From NCBI GenBank assembly GCA_016844485.1, contig JAENIZ010000026.1, positions 1 through 11,020 of the forward strand: a stretch of 11,020 nucleotides of DNA, read 5' to 3'. The notes below the pieces were generated by a model, which saw only the letters and a program-made list of their open reading frames with translations, made no database searches and was not told the DNA's origin. The DNA comes from Gammaproteobacteria bacterium (lineage in GTDB: Bacteria; Pseudomonadota; Gammaproteobacteria; Eutrophobiales; Eutrophobiaceae). The position numbers and the translations under genes are program-made. Below, piece after piece: positions 1-7,589 of this stretch (positions within the stretch are counted from its first letter, which is position 1; each line of letters opens with the position of its first letter).

Positions 1-422
1 TTAGTCAGGAATTTGAATTATTGATTCGTGAACAGCGTATCGGGACTGATTTTGGAAAATCACTGGATAACATGGAAAAACGCCTGCCTATCCCGGATTT
101 TGCGATGTTGACAGCTGCCCTGCGCATCAACCGTGAGATCGGTGGTAATCTTGCCGAAATTCTGGATTCCCTGGCAAATACACTGCTTCGTAAACAACAA
201 ATGGAAGGAAAGATTGACAGCCTGACTGCCCAAGGCAAATTGCAAGGGATCGTGATGACCGGTCTTCCTGTCCTGTTAGGCGTCTTGTTGTATTTTCTGG
301 AACCGGAAGCCATGTCCAAACTCTGGACCACGACCATCGGTTATGTGGTTCTTGCGATTATTATCATCATGGAATTCATGGGTTATGTGATGATTCGCAA
401 GATTACCAGTATTGATGTATAG
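1..422 (+). CDS. tadB: TadB, Tad/Flp pilus inner-membrane platform protein (3' part)
   Basis: The reading frame is open at the left edge (first full codon at base 3) and ends with TAG at 420-422, so only about 139 C-terminal residues are present. They match the second half of the T2SSF (GspF-like) domain: a helical cytoplasmic part with the motif REIGGNLAEIL, followed by LLRKQQMEGKI and two hydrophobic segments near the C-terminus (GIVMTGLPVLLGVLLYF and TIGYVVLAIIIIMEFMGYVMI). In Tad systems TadB and TadC form the inner-membrane platform on which the TadA ATPase drives assembly of Flp pili. tadC follows 28 bp downstream in the same direction, which is the normal order and supports TadB rather than a GspF or PilC protein. 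The TTG at base 21 is an internal codon, not a start. Upstream tad genes (tadA, tadZ, rcpA, rcpC) would lie to the left of the window. Confidence 0.9.
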   Translation, partial: SQEFELLIREQRIGTDFGKSLDNMEKRLPIPDFAMLTAALRINREIGGNLAEILDSLANTLLRKQQMEGKIDSLTAQGKLQGIVMTGLPVLLGVLLYFLEPEAMSKLWTTTIGYVVLAIIIIMEFMGYVMIRKITSIDV

Positions 423-450
423 CAAATGCAGCAACTTATCAGGTGACTAG

Positions 451-1359
451 ATGAACGAAAAACTGCAAGCCGTTATCAACGAACATTCGCTGTTGCTTGA
501 TAGCGCCTCGCTAACTACCGGGCTGTGTATTTTTCTCCTCTGGCTGACAATCCATTACCTGAATACCATGGTGCATGAAGAGGATCGAACCTATATGGAT
601 CCGCTGCCCTTTGGTCTGCGGATCATCTGGCCTTTCATCCAGATTATCAGCTTTTTCTTCTGTTCACTGCTGCCGTATGAACTCATGGAGCGCGTGGAAA
701 AACGCCTGCAACATACCGGCGTCAGTTATCTGCTCACGGCGGAACAGTTTATCGCCTTGCGCATTATCAGTACCATCGTTGGTCTGCTCTTCGGCATCAT
801 CCTTATTAATGCCATGAAAGGAGAGCCCATTTGGGTACTCTTTACCACGATCGTAGGATTTATATTGCCGGACATCTGGTTGCGTGATACCCGCAAACGC
901 AGAGAATCAGCAGTAATCCGGGCCATGCCTGTGTATCTGGATTTCATTACCATGGCTGTCGAGGCCGGGCTTAACCTGCAGGGCGCGCTGGGACAGGCGA
1001 TGGAGAAAGCCCCACCGAGTCCTTTACGTAATGAATTTGGTATTGTGTTACGCGATCTTCGCGCGGGATTACCCCGTGGTGAGGCGCTGCGACGCATGGC
1101 TGATCGACTGGATGTCAAGGAAGTCACCAGCTTCGTCAGTGCAATGATCCAGGCAGAAAAAATGGGTTCCAGCATGGCCACCGTACTACGGATACAGGCA
1201 GAGCAAAGACGCAACGAACGCTTTCAGCGCGCGGAAAAGCAGGCCATGGAAGCCCCCATCAAGCTGGTTGGCCCGCTGATTATATTTATATTTCCGGTCA
1301 CATTTATCGTCCTTGGTTTCCCCATTGCAATGAAATTCATGGCTGAAGGAATGTTTTGA
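451..1359 (+). CDS. tadC: TadC, Tad/Flp pilus inner-membrane platform protein
   Basis: This 302-residue protein is complete and of normal length for TadC. The ATG follows a good ribosome site (AGGTGA, 441-446) at 4-nt spacing. Hydrophobic segments lie near residues 20-38, 58-74, 103-121, 126-142 and 272-295. The T2SSF domain spans roughly 160-290 and contains the TadC-typical stretches VYLDFITMAVEAGLNL (161-176), AEKMGSSMATVLRIQA (235-250) and RAEKQAMEAPIKLVGPL (260-276). In the family, TadC pairs with TadB in the inner membrane as the platform for Flp pilus extension. The first half (about 1-150), with several membrane helices and a basic DTRKRRES loop, is the usual N-terminal extension of TadC. 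Its TGA overlaps the TTG start of the next gene by 4 nt, implying co-translation. Confidence 0.93.
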   Translation: MNEKLQAVINEHSLLLDSASLTTGLCIFLLWLTIHYLNTMVHEEDRTYMDPLPFGLRIIWPFIQIISFFFCSLLPYELMERVEKRLQHTGVSYLLTAEQFIALRIISTIVGLLFGIILINAMKGEPIWVLFTTIVGFILPDIWLRDTRKRRESAVIRAMPVYLDFITMAVEAGLNLQGALGQAMEKAPPSPLRNEFGIVLRDLRAGLPRGEALRRMADRLDVKEVTSFVSAMIQAEKMGSSMATVLRIQAEQRRNERFQRAEKQAMEAPIKLVGPLIIFIFPVTFIVLGFPIAMKFMAEGMF

Positions 1360-1718
1360 TCCACGGAGCACTGTATCGACAGGATAACAATCAACTCCTG
1401 CTGCAACACGTAATGCACACAACCAATCCGTTGGAACGGATGCGCGGCCTGTTGGCCCGTCCGCCCCTGACTCAGGACCAGGGATTGTTGATCATGCCCT
1501 GCTCATCCGTACACACTTTCGGTATGCGTTATCCGATCGATCTTGTATTTTTAAACAGGAATTGGCAGATCAAAAAGCTTGTCTCTGCGCTCAAACCCTA
1601 TCGACTGGCCTGGTCAACCGGCGCGAGTATGGTTGTTGAAATGATGGCCGGGACACTTGATAAACTTAAACTGACACCGGGAATGATACTTAAATGGGAG
1701 GAAACAGTATGTGTTTGA
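1356..1718 (+). CDS. DUF192 family protein embedded in the tad operon
   Basis: A 120-residue DUF192 protein. Recognisable family motifs are ERMRGLLARPPL (27-38), the core around residues 44-67 with SVHTFGMRYPIDLVFL, and the region PYRLAWSTGAS to VVEMMAGTLD (81-102). Two starts are possible: TTG at 1356, overlapping the tadC stop by 4 nt with GAAGGA (1345-1350) 5 nt ahead, or ATG at 1413. I prefer TTG because the residues before 1413 (LYRQDNNQLLLQHV) resemble the first beta strands of the DUF192 fold and the ribosome site fits. There is no signal peptide, so from this start the protein looks cytosolic, although some DUF192 relatives are exported. The biochemical function of DUF192 is not established. 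Overlap with tadC upstream and the TPR gene downstream suggests it is made together with the pilus machinery. Confidence 0.88.
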   Translation: MIHGALYRQDNNQLLLQHVMHTTNPLERMRGLLARPPLTQDQGLLIMPCSSVHTFGMRYPIDLVFLNRNWQIKKLVSALKPYRLAWSTGASMVVEMMAGTLDKLKLTPGMILKWEETVCV

Positions 1719-2188
1719 GGCATTGCTTATCGTTAATAGTAGTATTTTGCCTTGCGGCCTGTAATTTACAGAACCTGCAACTTGCCACCCCTGCCCCGGA
1801 TCCTGTCAACATCATTGAAGTACAAAAACGGGCAAATGAAGCCTATGAAAAAGAAGACTGGAAAACAGCAGAAACAGAATACCAATACCTGACCCAGCAA
1901 ACAAAAGGCGAAGCTGAACCCTGGTTCCGGCTGGGTAATATTTACGCCCGTACTGACCGGCTTGATGCAGCCGTCACTGCCTATCGAGAGGCCCTGGTGC
2001 GTGATTCCAAAAACAGCAAGACCTGGCATAATCTGGGGATAGTCCAGCTACGCCAGGCAACGAATACATTTATCGAGATGTTGCAATACACAAAAGACGA
2101 TGATCCGCTGAACAAACGGGCACAGTATGTGGTTAATACGGTATCAAATCTGATGGCGTCAGGATTTGAATCGTCAACAACTGAATAA
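1709..2188 (+). CDS. TPR lipoprotein, TadD-like pilus assembly factor
   Basis: A 159-residue protein starting at ATG 1709, chosen because GGGAGG (1696-1701) lies 7 nt ahead; an in-frame ATG at 1694 would add only five residues and has no comparable ribosome site. Residues 1-18 form a lipoprotein signal ending in the lipobox L-A-A-C (Cys18), so the mature protein should be lipidated at Cys18. Two clear tetratricopeptide repeats follow: about 39-67 (ANEAYEKEDWKTAETEY) and about 70-103 (WFRLGNIYARTDRLDAAVTAY), with a partial third (KTWHNLGIVQLRQA). TadD is the TPR lipoprotein of Tad loci and acts in outer-membrane or secretin assembly. Location between tadC/DUF192 and a TadE-like gene supports that role, but the protein is shorter than many TadD proteins, so I leave the symbol empty. 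The first 10 nt overlap the DUF192 gene. Confidence 0.85.
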   Translation: MCLRHCLSLIVVFCLAACNLQNLQLATPAPDPVNIIEVQKRANEAYEKEDWKTAETEYQYLTQQTKGEAEPWFRLGNIYARTDRLDAAVTAYREALVRDSKNSKTWHNLGIVQLRQATNTFIEMLQYTKDDDPLNKRAQYVVNTVSNLMASGFESSTTE

Positions 2189-2209
2189 ACAGTCTAGAAT
2201 AGATAAATA

Positions 2210-3073
2210 ATGCGCCATTTTAGCAAAGACAAAATATTTAACATGACATTGTTCAGGCGGCCTGGTGGCCAGAGCATGGTGGAATTCATCATAGTGACGC
2301 CAGTTATGCTCTTGTTGCTTTTCGGTGCACTGCAATTCGCGTTCATCTATCACGCGAAAACTCTTTTGAATTATGCTGCCTTTGAGGCGGCCCGCATCGG
2401 CGCGGTTTCCAATGCCCGGGTAACGGAAATGGAGAACGCTTTTGCCCGCGGGATGGCGGCGATATACACCCATAACGACACCATAGATGATGTCATCTGT
2501 GCGCGCGAGACCATCCGCCAGGAGATCAGTGACGGATTTGTAAATATCGAGGTCCTGAACCCGACCCCGGATGTCTTCACTGATCTGGGTATCGACGTCA
2601 ACGGTGAGACAGTGATTCCGAACGATAACCTCAAGTATCGTTACCAGACAGCAGCCACATCCGGTCTGACTATCCAGGATGCAAATTTATTAAAGATCAG
2701 GGTCAGTTATTGTTATCCACTGTATGTGCCTTATATTAACCGGGTACTCGGCATTATGCTGACAAATGATGAAGACCCCGTCACATGCCCCGGCTGCACA
2801 GGCGCCATCGATAGCGCTGATGCCTTTGAATATGGCTGCCTCAGAAACGGCCGTTTCCCCATCAACGCGCAGGCCATCGTCAGGATGCAATCGCCCGCGA
2901 TGCTAAGCGCAGTTAATAGCAAGATGTCGCCAGGCGCGGCAACAACCACAAGCCAGCCCTTTTACCAATGCGATCCCGAAACGGGCACCATCTCCAACAG
3001 TATGACGCCCGCAGATGTTACAACGAAGACCGGTTTCTGGACCTTGCGTCCACACCATGAACCGGCCCCGTGA
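2210..3073 (+). CDS. TadE-like minor pseudopilin
   Basis: A 287-residue protein with a TadE-type N-terminus: a short basic leader, then G20-Q-S-M-V-E25-F with Glu at +5 after the presumed cleavage Gly, as in Flp pilins and TadE/TadF processed by the TadV prepilin peptidase. A membrane helix follows (26-48), then FEAARIGAV (58-66), typical of the TadE-like domain. A C-terminal stretch (215-230, FPINAQAIVRMQSP) is also recognisable. The periplasmic part is long and has Cys at 97, 168, 193, 196, 210 and 254, including a CPGC motif, so disulfides are likely. TadE is often shorter than 200 residues, so this is an extended version. The start is uncertain: neither ATG 2210 nor in-frame ATG 2243 has a good ribosome site; starting at 2243 would give a leader of nine residues. 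It lies 21 bp after the TPR gene and appears to end the operon. Confidence 0.85.
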   Translation: MRHFSKDKIFNMTLFRRPGGQSMVEFIIVTPVMLLLLFGALQFAFIYHAKTLLNYAAFEAARIGAVSNARVTEMENAFARGMAAIYTHNDTIDDVICARETIRQEISDGFVNIEVLNPTPDVFTDLGIDVNGETVIPNDNLKYRYQTAATSGLTIQDANLLKIRVSYCYPLYVPYINRVLGIMLTNDEDPVTCPGCTGAIDSADAFEYGCLRNGRFPINAQAIVRMQSPAMLSAVNSKMSPGAATTTSQPFYQCDPETGTISNSMTPADVTTKTGFWTLRPHHEPAP

Positions 3074-3085
3074 TGGTGGTCTTTT
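3053..3085 (+). terminator. Weak candidate terminator at end of tad operon
   Basis: CACCAT (3053-3058) can pair with ATGGTG (3073-3078) across a 14-nt loop, and the second arm is followed by GTCTTTTT. The stem has only six pairs and begins inside the tadE-like coding sequence, so it would be a weak or leaky terminator. mutS starts 51 bp after the operon, and read-through is possible. Confidence 0.25.
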
Positions 3086-3124
3086 TAATTTCGTTCGCAA
3101 CATCTGATTTCTGAGGTTTAACGC

Positions 3125-5674
3125 TTGAGCACTGTAACCAGGCGGGAAACTAATCATACCCCTGTCATCCAGCAATACCTGGGATTCAAAGCGCAATATC
3201 CGGACAAGCTCCTGTTTTTTCGCATGGGCGACTTCTATGAGCTGTTTTACGAGGATGCCCGCAAGGCCGCCCGGTTGCTCGATATCGCCCTGACGTCACG
3301 GGGCAAATCCGCTGGAGAATCGATCCCCATGGCCGGCGTGCCCTTTCATGCGGCAGATTCCTATCTGGCAAAACTCATTCGCATGGGCGAGTCTGTCGTC
3401 ATCTGCGAACAGATCGGTGACCCCGCAACCTGCAAAGGACCGGTGGAACGAAAGGTAGTCCGCATCATGACACCGGGGACGGTGACCGATGATGGCCTGC
3501 TTGATGCACACGCGGATAATCTGCTCGTGGCAATCCATGCAGTAGACAATCGCTATGGACTCTCCGTTCTTGACATCAGTTGCGGCCGTTTAATCGTCAT
3601 GGAACTGGATGAAAGTGACGCGTTGGACAGCGAGCTGGAACGGTTGCACCCGGCCGAGATCCTCATCAGCGAAGCGATGGCCCTGCGCAACAATCTTGAA
3701 TCATCACACAATGTTACAGTACGCCCCCCCTGGCATTTTGATGTAGACACCGCGACCTCATTGATCAAGCACCAATTCGGCGTTACCGATCTGGCAGGAC
3801 TCGGCTGCAACACTATGCCACTTGCCATTGCCGCCACCGGCTGCCTGTTGCATTACACACAAGAGACACAATGCTCTGCCCTGCCCCATATTCAAACCTT
3901 GCGGGTGGAATCACGTCAGGACAGTATCATCCTTGATGCCGTCAGCAGGCGTAATCTGGAACTTGATTCCGGACTGTCCGGCGTGAAGGATCACAGCCTG
4001 TTGCGTGTTATCGATACCACTTCCACCCCAATGGGCAGACGCTTATTGCGCCGCTGGCTGCATCAACCATTACGCGACAGGCAAACCCTGCGCCTGCGTC
4101 ATGCCGCTGTCGCAGCCCTGCTCCTGAACCGGAACTTTATCCAGTTCCTTGAGCCGTTACGTGTCATGGGAGACATGGAGCGCATCCTCGCGCGCATTGC
4201 CCTGAAATCAGCCAGACCACGTGACCTGATCCAACTGCGCAATACCCTGGCGGTACTCCCTGCAATCCAGGAACACCTGACAGATATCGATACTCCGTTA
4301 TTACAAACACTCAAATCACACATCCGGGATTTTCCTGAAATCCACAACCTGTTAGCGCGGGCCGTGATCGATGCGCCACCGCAGACTATCCGTGAGGGTG
4401 GCGTTATTGCCGGGGGTTATGACGCTGAACTCGATAAGCTCAGACAACTCAGCAACAATGCAGGCCAGTTTCTGCTCAATCTTGAGGCACGGGAACGTGA
4501 ACGGACCGGTCTATCCACACTCAAGGTCGGCTACAACCGGGTGCATGGATACTATATTGAAATCAGCCGCGTCCAAAGCAGGGACGTGCCTCAAGATTAT
4601 AATCGCCGCCAGACATTGAAGTCGACGGAACGGTTTATCACGCCCGAACTGAAGTCCTTTGAAGACAAAATATTGAGCGCAAGAGAAAAGGCGCTGGCAC
4701 GGGAGAAGCTACTTTACGACGAATTGCTGGACCAGCTGTGTGATCAACTTCTGCCATTGCAAACCGCAAGCCGGTCCATCGCTGAACTGGATGTGCTGGT
4801 CTGTTTCGCCGAACGCGCCGTTACGCTAAACCTCAATCCTCCGCAACTGACCGATACCCCGGGAATATCGATTTGTGGTGGCCGGCATCTGGTGGTTGAA
4901 CAGATACAGACCCAGCCCTTCATTGCGAATGACCTGGAACTCAATAAAGACCGCTGTATGCTGATCATCACGGGACCCAATATGGGGGGTAAGTCCACGT
5001 ATATGCGGCAAACCGCCCTGATTGTCATACTCGCGCATATCGGCTGTTATGTCCCGGCGGATGAAGCTGAATTAGGGCCAATTGATCGCATATTTACCCG
5101 TATCGGGGCGGCAGATGATCTTGCCGGCGGCCGGTCCACCTTTATGGTAGAGATGACGGAGACCGCCAATATTCTCAATAATGCCACCGCTAACAGTCTC
5201 GTTCTCATGGATGAGATCGGCCGGGGGACGGGGACCCGGGATGGCCTCGCCCTGGCCTGGGCATGCGCTGAATATCTGGCCCGGGAAACCGGTGCATTAA
5301 GCATGTTTGCCACACATTATTTTGAACTCACCGCCCTGCCCGAACATGTCGATGGTGTTGCCAACGTGCATCTTGATGCCGTAGAACATGGTGATGAGAT
5401 CATATTCCTGCATGCCGTGAAGGAAGGTCCAACCAATCGCAGTTATGGGTTACAGGTTGCACAATTGGCCGGGATCCCCAAAGTGGTTATAAGTCAGGCA
5501 AAACAATATATGCAGGAACTTGAATCCCTGCATGGACAAAATGCATATCCACAGGAAGATTTGTTCGAACAACCACACCCATTGCTACAGGCATTTGTGG
5601 AGATCAATCCGGACGAGATTACGCCAAAACAGGCGCTTGAACTCCTTTATAATCTCAGAAAGAAACTCGACTAA
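3125..5674 (+). CDS. mutS: DNA mismatch repair protein MutS
   Basis: Complete, 849 residues against about 853 in E. coli. It recognises mismatches and small loops and, with MutL, starts methyl-directed repair. The mismatch-reading Phe-X-Glu is F37-Y38-E39 in GDFYELF. The ATPase domain has Walker A GPNMGGKST (617-625), the signature-region GGRSTFMVEM, Walker B LVLMDE (D696-E697) and the ATHYFEL histidine. A QEDLF sequence at 810-814 sits where MutS proteins carry a beta-clamp-binding motif, and the C-terminal ALELLYNLRKKL is the oligomerisation helix-turn-helix. The start is TTG at 3125 with GAGG (3113-3116) 8 nt ahead; no better upstream codon was seen. After Walker B the loop reads GRGTGTRDG, where the family consensus is GRGTSTYDG; the other motifs are intact, so I expect a working enzyme. 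It follows the tad operon by 51 bp. Confidence 0.98.
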   Translation: MSTVTRRETNHTPVIQQYLGFKAQYPDKLLFFRMGDFYELFYEDARKAARLLDIALTSRGKSAGESIPMAGVPFHAADSYLAKLIRMGESVVICEQIGDPATCKGPVERKVVRIMTPGTVTDDGLLDAHADNLLVAIHAVDNRYGLSVLDISCGRLIVMELDESDALDSELERLHPAEILISEAMALRNNLESSHNVTVRPPWHFDVDTATSLIKHQFGVTDLAGLGCNTMPLAIAATGCLLHYTQETQCSALPHIQTLRVESRQDSIILDAVSRRNLELDSGLSGVKDHSLLRVIDTTSTPMGRRLLRRWLHQPLRDRQTLRLRHAAVAALLLNRNFIQFLEPLRVMGDMERILARIALKSARPRDLIQLRNTLAVLPAIQEHLTDIDTPLLQTLKSHIRDFPEIHNLLARAVIDAPPQTIREGGVIAGGYDAELDKLRQLSNNAGQFLLNLEARERERTGLSTLKVGYNRVHGYYIEISRVQSRDVPQDYNRRQTLKSTERFITPELKSFEDKILSAREKALAREKLLYDELLDQLCDQLLPLQTASRSIAELDVLVCFAERAVTLNLNPPQLTDTPGISICGGRHLVVEQIQTQPFIANDLELNKDRCMLIITGPNMGGKSTYMRQTALIVILAHIGCYVPADEAELGPIDRIFTRIGAADDLAGGRSTFMVEMTETANILNNATANSLVLMDEIGRGTGTRDGLALAWACAEYLARETGALSMFATHYFELTALPEHVDGVANVHLDAVEHGDEIIFLHAVKEGPTNRSYGLQVAQLAGIPKVVISQAKQYMQELESLHGQNAYPQEDLFEQPHPLLQAFVEINPDEITPKQALELLYNLRKKLD

Positions 5675-5744
5675 ACCTGGCGTCAATTCCGATATTGCGT
5701 CCGGCAAAGGATAATTTTCCATTTCATTAAATAAACCCCATAAA

Positions 5745-6548
5745 ATGAATTGGCAGCGAATAGGAATCCTGGCGCAATTTGATCTGGGTCATGCAATTCT
5801 GAGACTCAAAGGCCTGGTATTTCTTATCCCTGTTCTGTTTTTCTGGTACTGGATACTCAAATTATTGCTTGATAACGGCTCCCAGTGGCTGGTCAGTAAA
5901 GAAAGTTTCATGATCACTGCCTACCTTTTTAATCCGGGGATCGCGCAAATCCTGTTAATTTCACATCCTCCGAGTCTTTCCGTGTTTTTTATCGTAGCGC
6001 TGGCGACCATGCCGTTTTTCGTCATGCTGGCAGCTAATGACCAGCTGGCGAGTGATGCTGGTAGACAAACATTCCGGTATCTATTGATTCGTTGCACCCG
6101 TGCCGAGATTTTTCTGGGGAGATTCATCAGCAGCTATTTTCTAATCGCCATTGTCATTATTTTCACCGGGATCTTGGCAACGCTGATTTCTTTGCATAAT
6201 GATAACCATGCTGTTCGAGAGACCCTTGAATATGCACTGCAGGTTATCGCGCTTGTTCTTCTGTATACATTGCCGTTTGTGGCCTATATGGCTGTCATTT
6301 CAGCGTTCATGTCCTCCGCCCTTTCGGCATTACTCACCGGTGTAATTATTTATGTCGTTCTTATTATCATCGGCGCTTATCTCAATCACTATCTGCCTGT
6401 GGAAATTTCACTCGTGCCCAGCGGGGTAAAAGATTATTTGTACGCTATCAAACCGGATGACCTGAGCTATGCGCTGACAGGACTACTGGCCTATATATGC
6501 ATCTACGCATGCCTCGGCTGGTTGATATTCAGGAGACGCAATATCTGA
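5745..6548 (+). CDS. ABC-2 type transporter permease
   Basis: A 267-residue membrane protein with six predicted helices (about 23-42, 78-97, 129-150, 165-187, 194-214, 243-262) and a short basic C-terminus (FRRRNI). Between helices 2 and 3 it has LASDAGRQTFRYLLIRCTRAEIFLGRF, matching the cytoplasmic coupling segment seen in NosY-like ABC-2 permeases (D..G.T.RYLL....R.E...GK/RF). The following gene encodes the ATPase and overlaps by one base, so the two form one exporter. Substrate cannot be inferred: NosY, GldA-type and drug or polymer export permeases all share this architecture. The start ATG at 5745 has no clear ribosome site, although it places the N-terminal amphipathic helix correctly. 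The gene starts 70 bp after mutS in the same direction, and I saw no convincing promoter in between, so transcription may continue from mutS. Confidence 0.85.
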   Translation: MNWQRIGILAQFDLGHAILRLKGLVFLIPVLFFWYWILKLLLDNGSQWLVSKESFMITAYLFNPGIAQILLISHPPSLSVFFIVALATMPFFVMLAANDQLASDAGRQTFRYLLIRCTRAEIFLGRFISSYFLIAIVIIFTGILATLISLHNDNHAVRETLEYALQVIALVLLYTLPFVAYMAVISAFMSSALSALLTGVIIYVVLIIIGAYLNHYLPVEISLVPSGVKDYLYAIKPDDLSYALTGLLAYICIYACLGWLIFRRRNI

Positions 6549-7474
6549 TGGGATCACTCATAGAATGCAGGGATTTAATCAAATCCTACAATGGTATCAA
6601 GGCACTTGATGGTCTGAGTCTATCCATCAATACCGGCGCCTCTATCGGATTAGTAGGCCCGAACGGCGCTGGCAAGTCGACGTTTTTTTCCCTGCTGTGT
6701 GGCTTCCTGCGTGCTACATCGGGTGCGCTTAAGGTGATGGGACAAACACCTGATGCCTCCATCTTAAAGGGCCGTATCGGCATCCTCCCGCAGGATGTAC
6801 CTTTCATGAAAGGGATCTCTGTGCAGCCACAGTTGTTGTTGTTTGCACGATTGCATGGCTTTTCGAAATATGCCGCCAGGCAAGAGATCGAAAGAGTGCT
6901 GGAACTCCTGAATGTCTCCAGTCTCGCCCGGCAATTCCCCGAAACACTGAGCTTTGGACAACGCAAGAAGGTGACCCTGGCACAGGCACTGATAGGGAAC
7001 CCTGAACTGGTATTGCTGGATGAGCCGACATCAGGGCTTGATCCCGTCGCTGCCAATGAGGTCCGTGCATTGATCCAGAAATTACGTCATGAACGTTCTT
7101 TTATGGTCAGCTCACATAACCTGGATGAAATTGAGGATGTCTGCGATGAAATCGTCATTATCAACAAGGGAAAACTGGTCAAACATTGCGCCATCACTGA
7201 ACTGGTCGAGCGAAATAATTATTTAACACTGTTGCTTAATCAGCCTCTTGCCGAATCCCTCAGGCAATCCCTGACCAATCTTCCCGGTATCGTCAAGGTT
7301 GAACCGGATCATGCGAATCTGCAGCGCATATCGATTTGTTTCAGGAGTGATAATCCTGATGAATTACAATTCAGGATACTTGAGCTTTTACAACAAAATG
7401 GGGCGGGTGTTATTGAACTCAACCGCGGTACGGTATTCGCCGACAAGGTTGTGGAACTCGTCAAGGGCCACTGA
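6548..7474 (+). CDS. ABC transporter ATP-binding protein
   Basis: A 308-residue ATPase, partner of the ABC-2 permease just upstream. Motifs in order: Walker A GPNGAGKST (37-45), signature LSFGQ (134-138), Walker B LVLLDEP with D158-E159, D-loop SGLD, and H-loop His190 in SSHNLDE. The Gln of the Q-loop is in ILPQDVPF. The region after about 220 is an accessory C-terminal domain such as those in CcmA/NosF/GldA-type exporter ATPases. I place the start at ATG 6548, overlapping the permease stop (6546-6548) by one base with AGGAGA (6531-6536) 11 nt upstream; the frame is open further upstream but that stretch lies inside the permease gene and translates to no recognisable ABC sequence. The signature uses LSFGQ instead of the common LSGGQ, a known variant. 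Substrate unknown. Confidence 0.93.
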   Translation: MGSLIECRDLIKSYNGIKALDGLSLSINTGASIGLVGPNGAGKSTFFSLLCGFLRATSGALKVMGQTPDASILKGRIGILPQDVPFMKGISVQPQLLLFARLHGFSKYAARQEIERVLELLNVSSLARQFPETLSFGQRKKVTLAQALIGNPELVLLDEPTSGLDPVAANEVRALIQKLRHERSFMVSSHNLDEIEDVCDEIVIINKGKLVKHCAITELVERNNYLTLLLNQPLAESLRQSLTNLPGIVKVEPDHANLQRISICFRSDNPDELQFRILELLQQNGAGVIELNRGTVFADKVVELVKGH

Positions 7475-7519
7475 TACAACCCATAGCGCAATATGCCCTT
7501 GATTAAATTTGATCTTTTT
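7461..7519 (+). terminator. Candidate terminator after the ABC ATPase gene
   Basis: TCAAGGGC (7461-7468) and GCCCTTGA (7495-7502) are a perfect 8-bp inverted repeat with a 26-nt loop that contains the ATPase stop codon. It is followed by an AT-rich stretch and a run of five T at 7515-7519. The loop is long and the T run is separated from the stem by 12 nt, so this is a moderate candidate at best. Confidence 0.35.
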
Positions 7520-7543
7520 CATTCCTGCTGAAAACGGTATCAT
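7516..7543 (+). promoter_or_regulatory. Putative sigma-70 promoter for fdxA
   Basis: TTTTCA (7516-7521, four of six consensus bases) and TATCAT (7538-7543, five of six) are separated by 16 bp. The predicted transcript would start near 7550 and give a leader of about 40 nt before the fdxA ATG. Just upstream, GATTAAATTTGATC (7501-7514) is an imperfect palindrome that could be an operator. Confidence 0.4.
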
Positions 7544-7589
7544 GACAACGAAATCATATCGAATAAACATAAATAACAGGTGAGCTTAG

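Noticed and set aside
726..1214. A 162-codon open frame on the minus strand
   Set aside because: It lies wholly inside tadC, which has clear family motifs and a good ribosome site; the minus-strand product is Ser/Arg-rich with no recognisable domain.
5687..5715. Promoter upstream of the ABC permease (TTCCGA, GATAAT)
   Set aside because: GATAAT (5710-5715) is a good -10 match, but the -35 has only three of six bases, so it is not convincing.
6497..6547. Upstream extension of the ABC ATPase to 6497
   Set aside because: The extra 17 codons lie inside the permease gene and have no ABC-like sequence; the ATG at 6548 has a ribosome site and starts right at the usual first beta strand.
6586..7056. 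A 156-codon open frame on the minus strand
   Set aside because: It is antisense to the ABC ATPase Walker A to Walker B region and has no domain of its own.
5745..7474. NosF/NosY copper-related transporter of nitrous oxide reductase
   Set aside because: The pair has the same general architecture, but no nos genes are near and the gene order is permease first; a substrate cannot be assigned.
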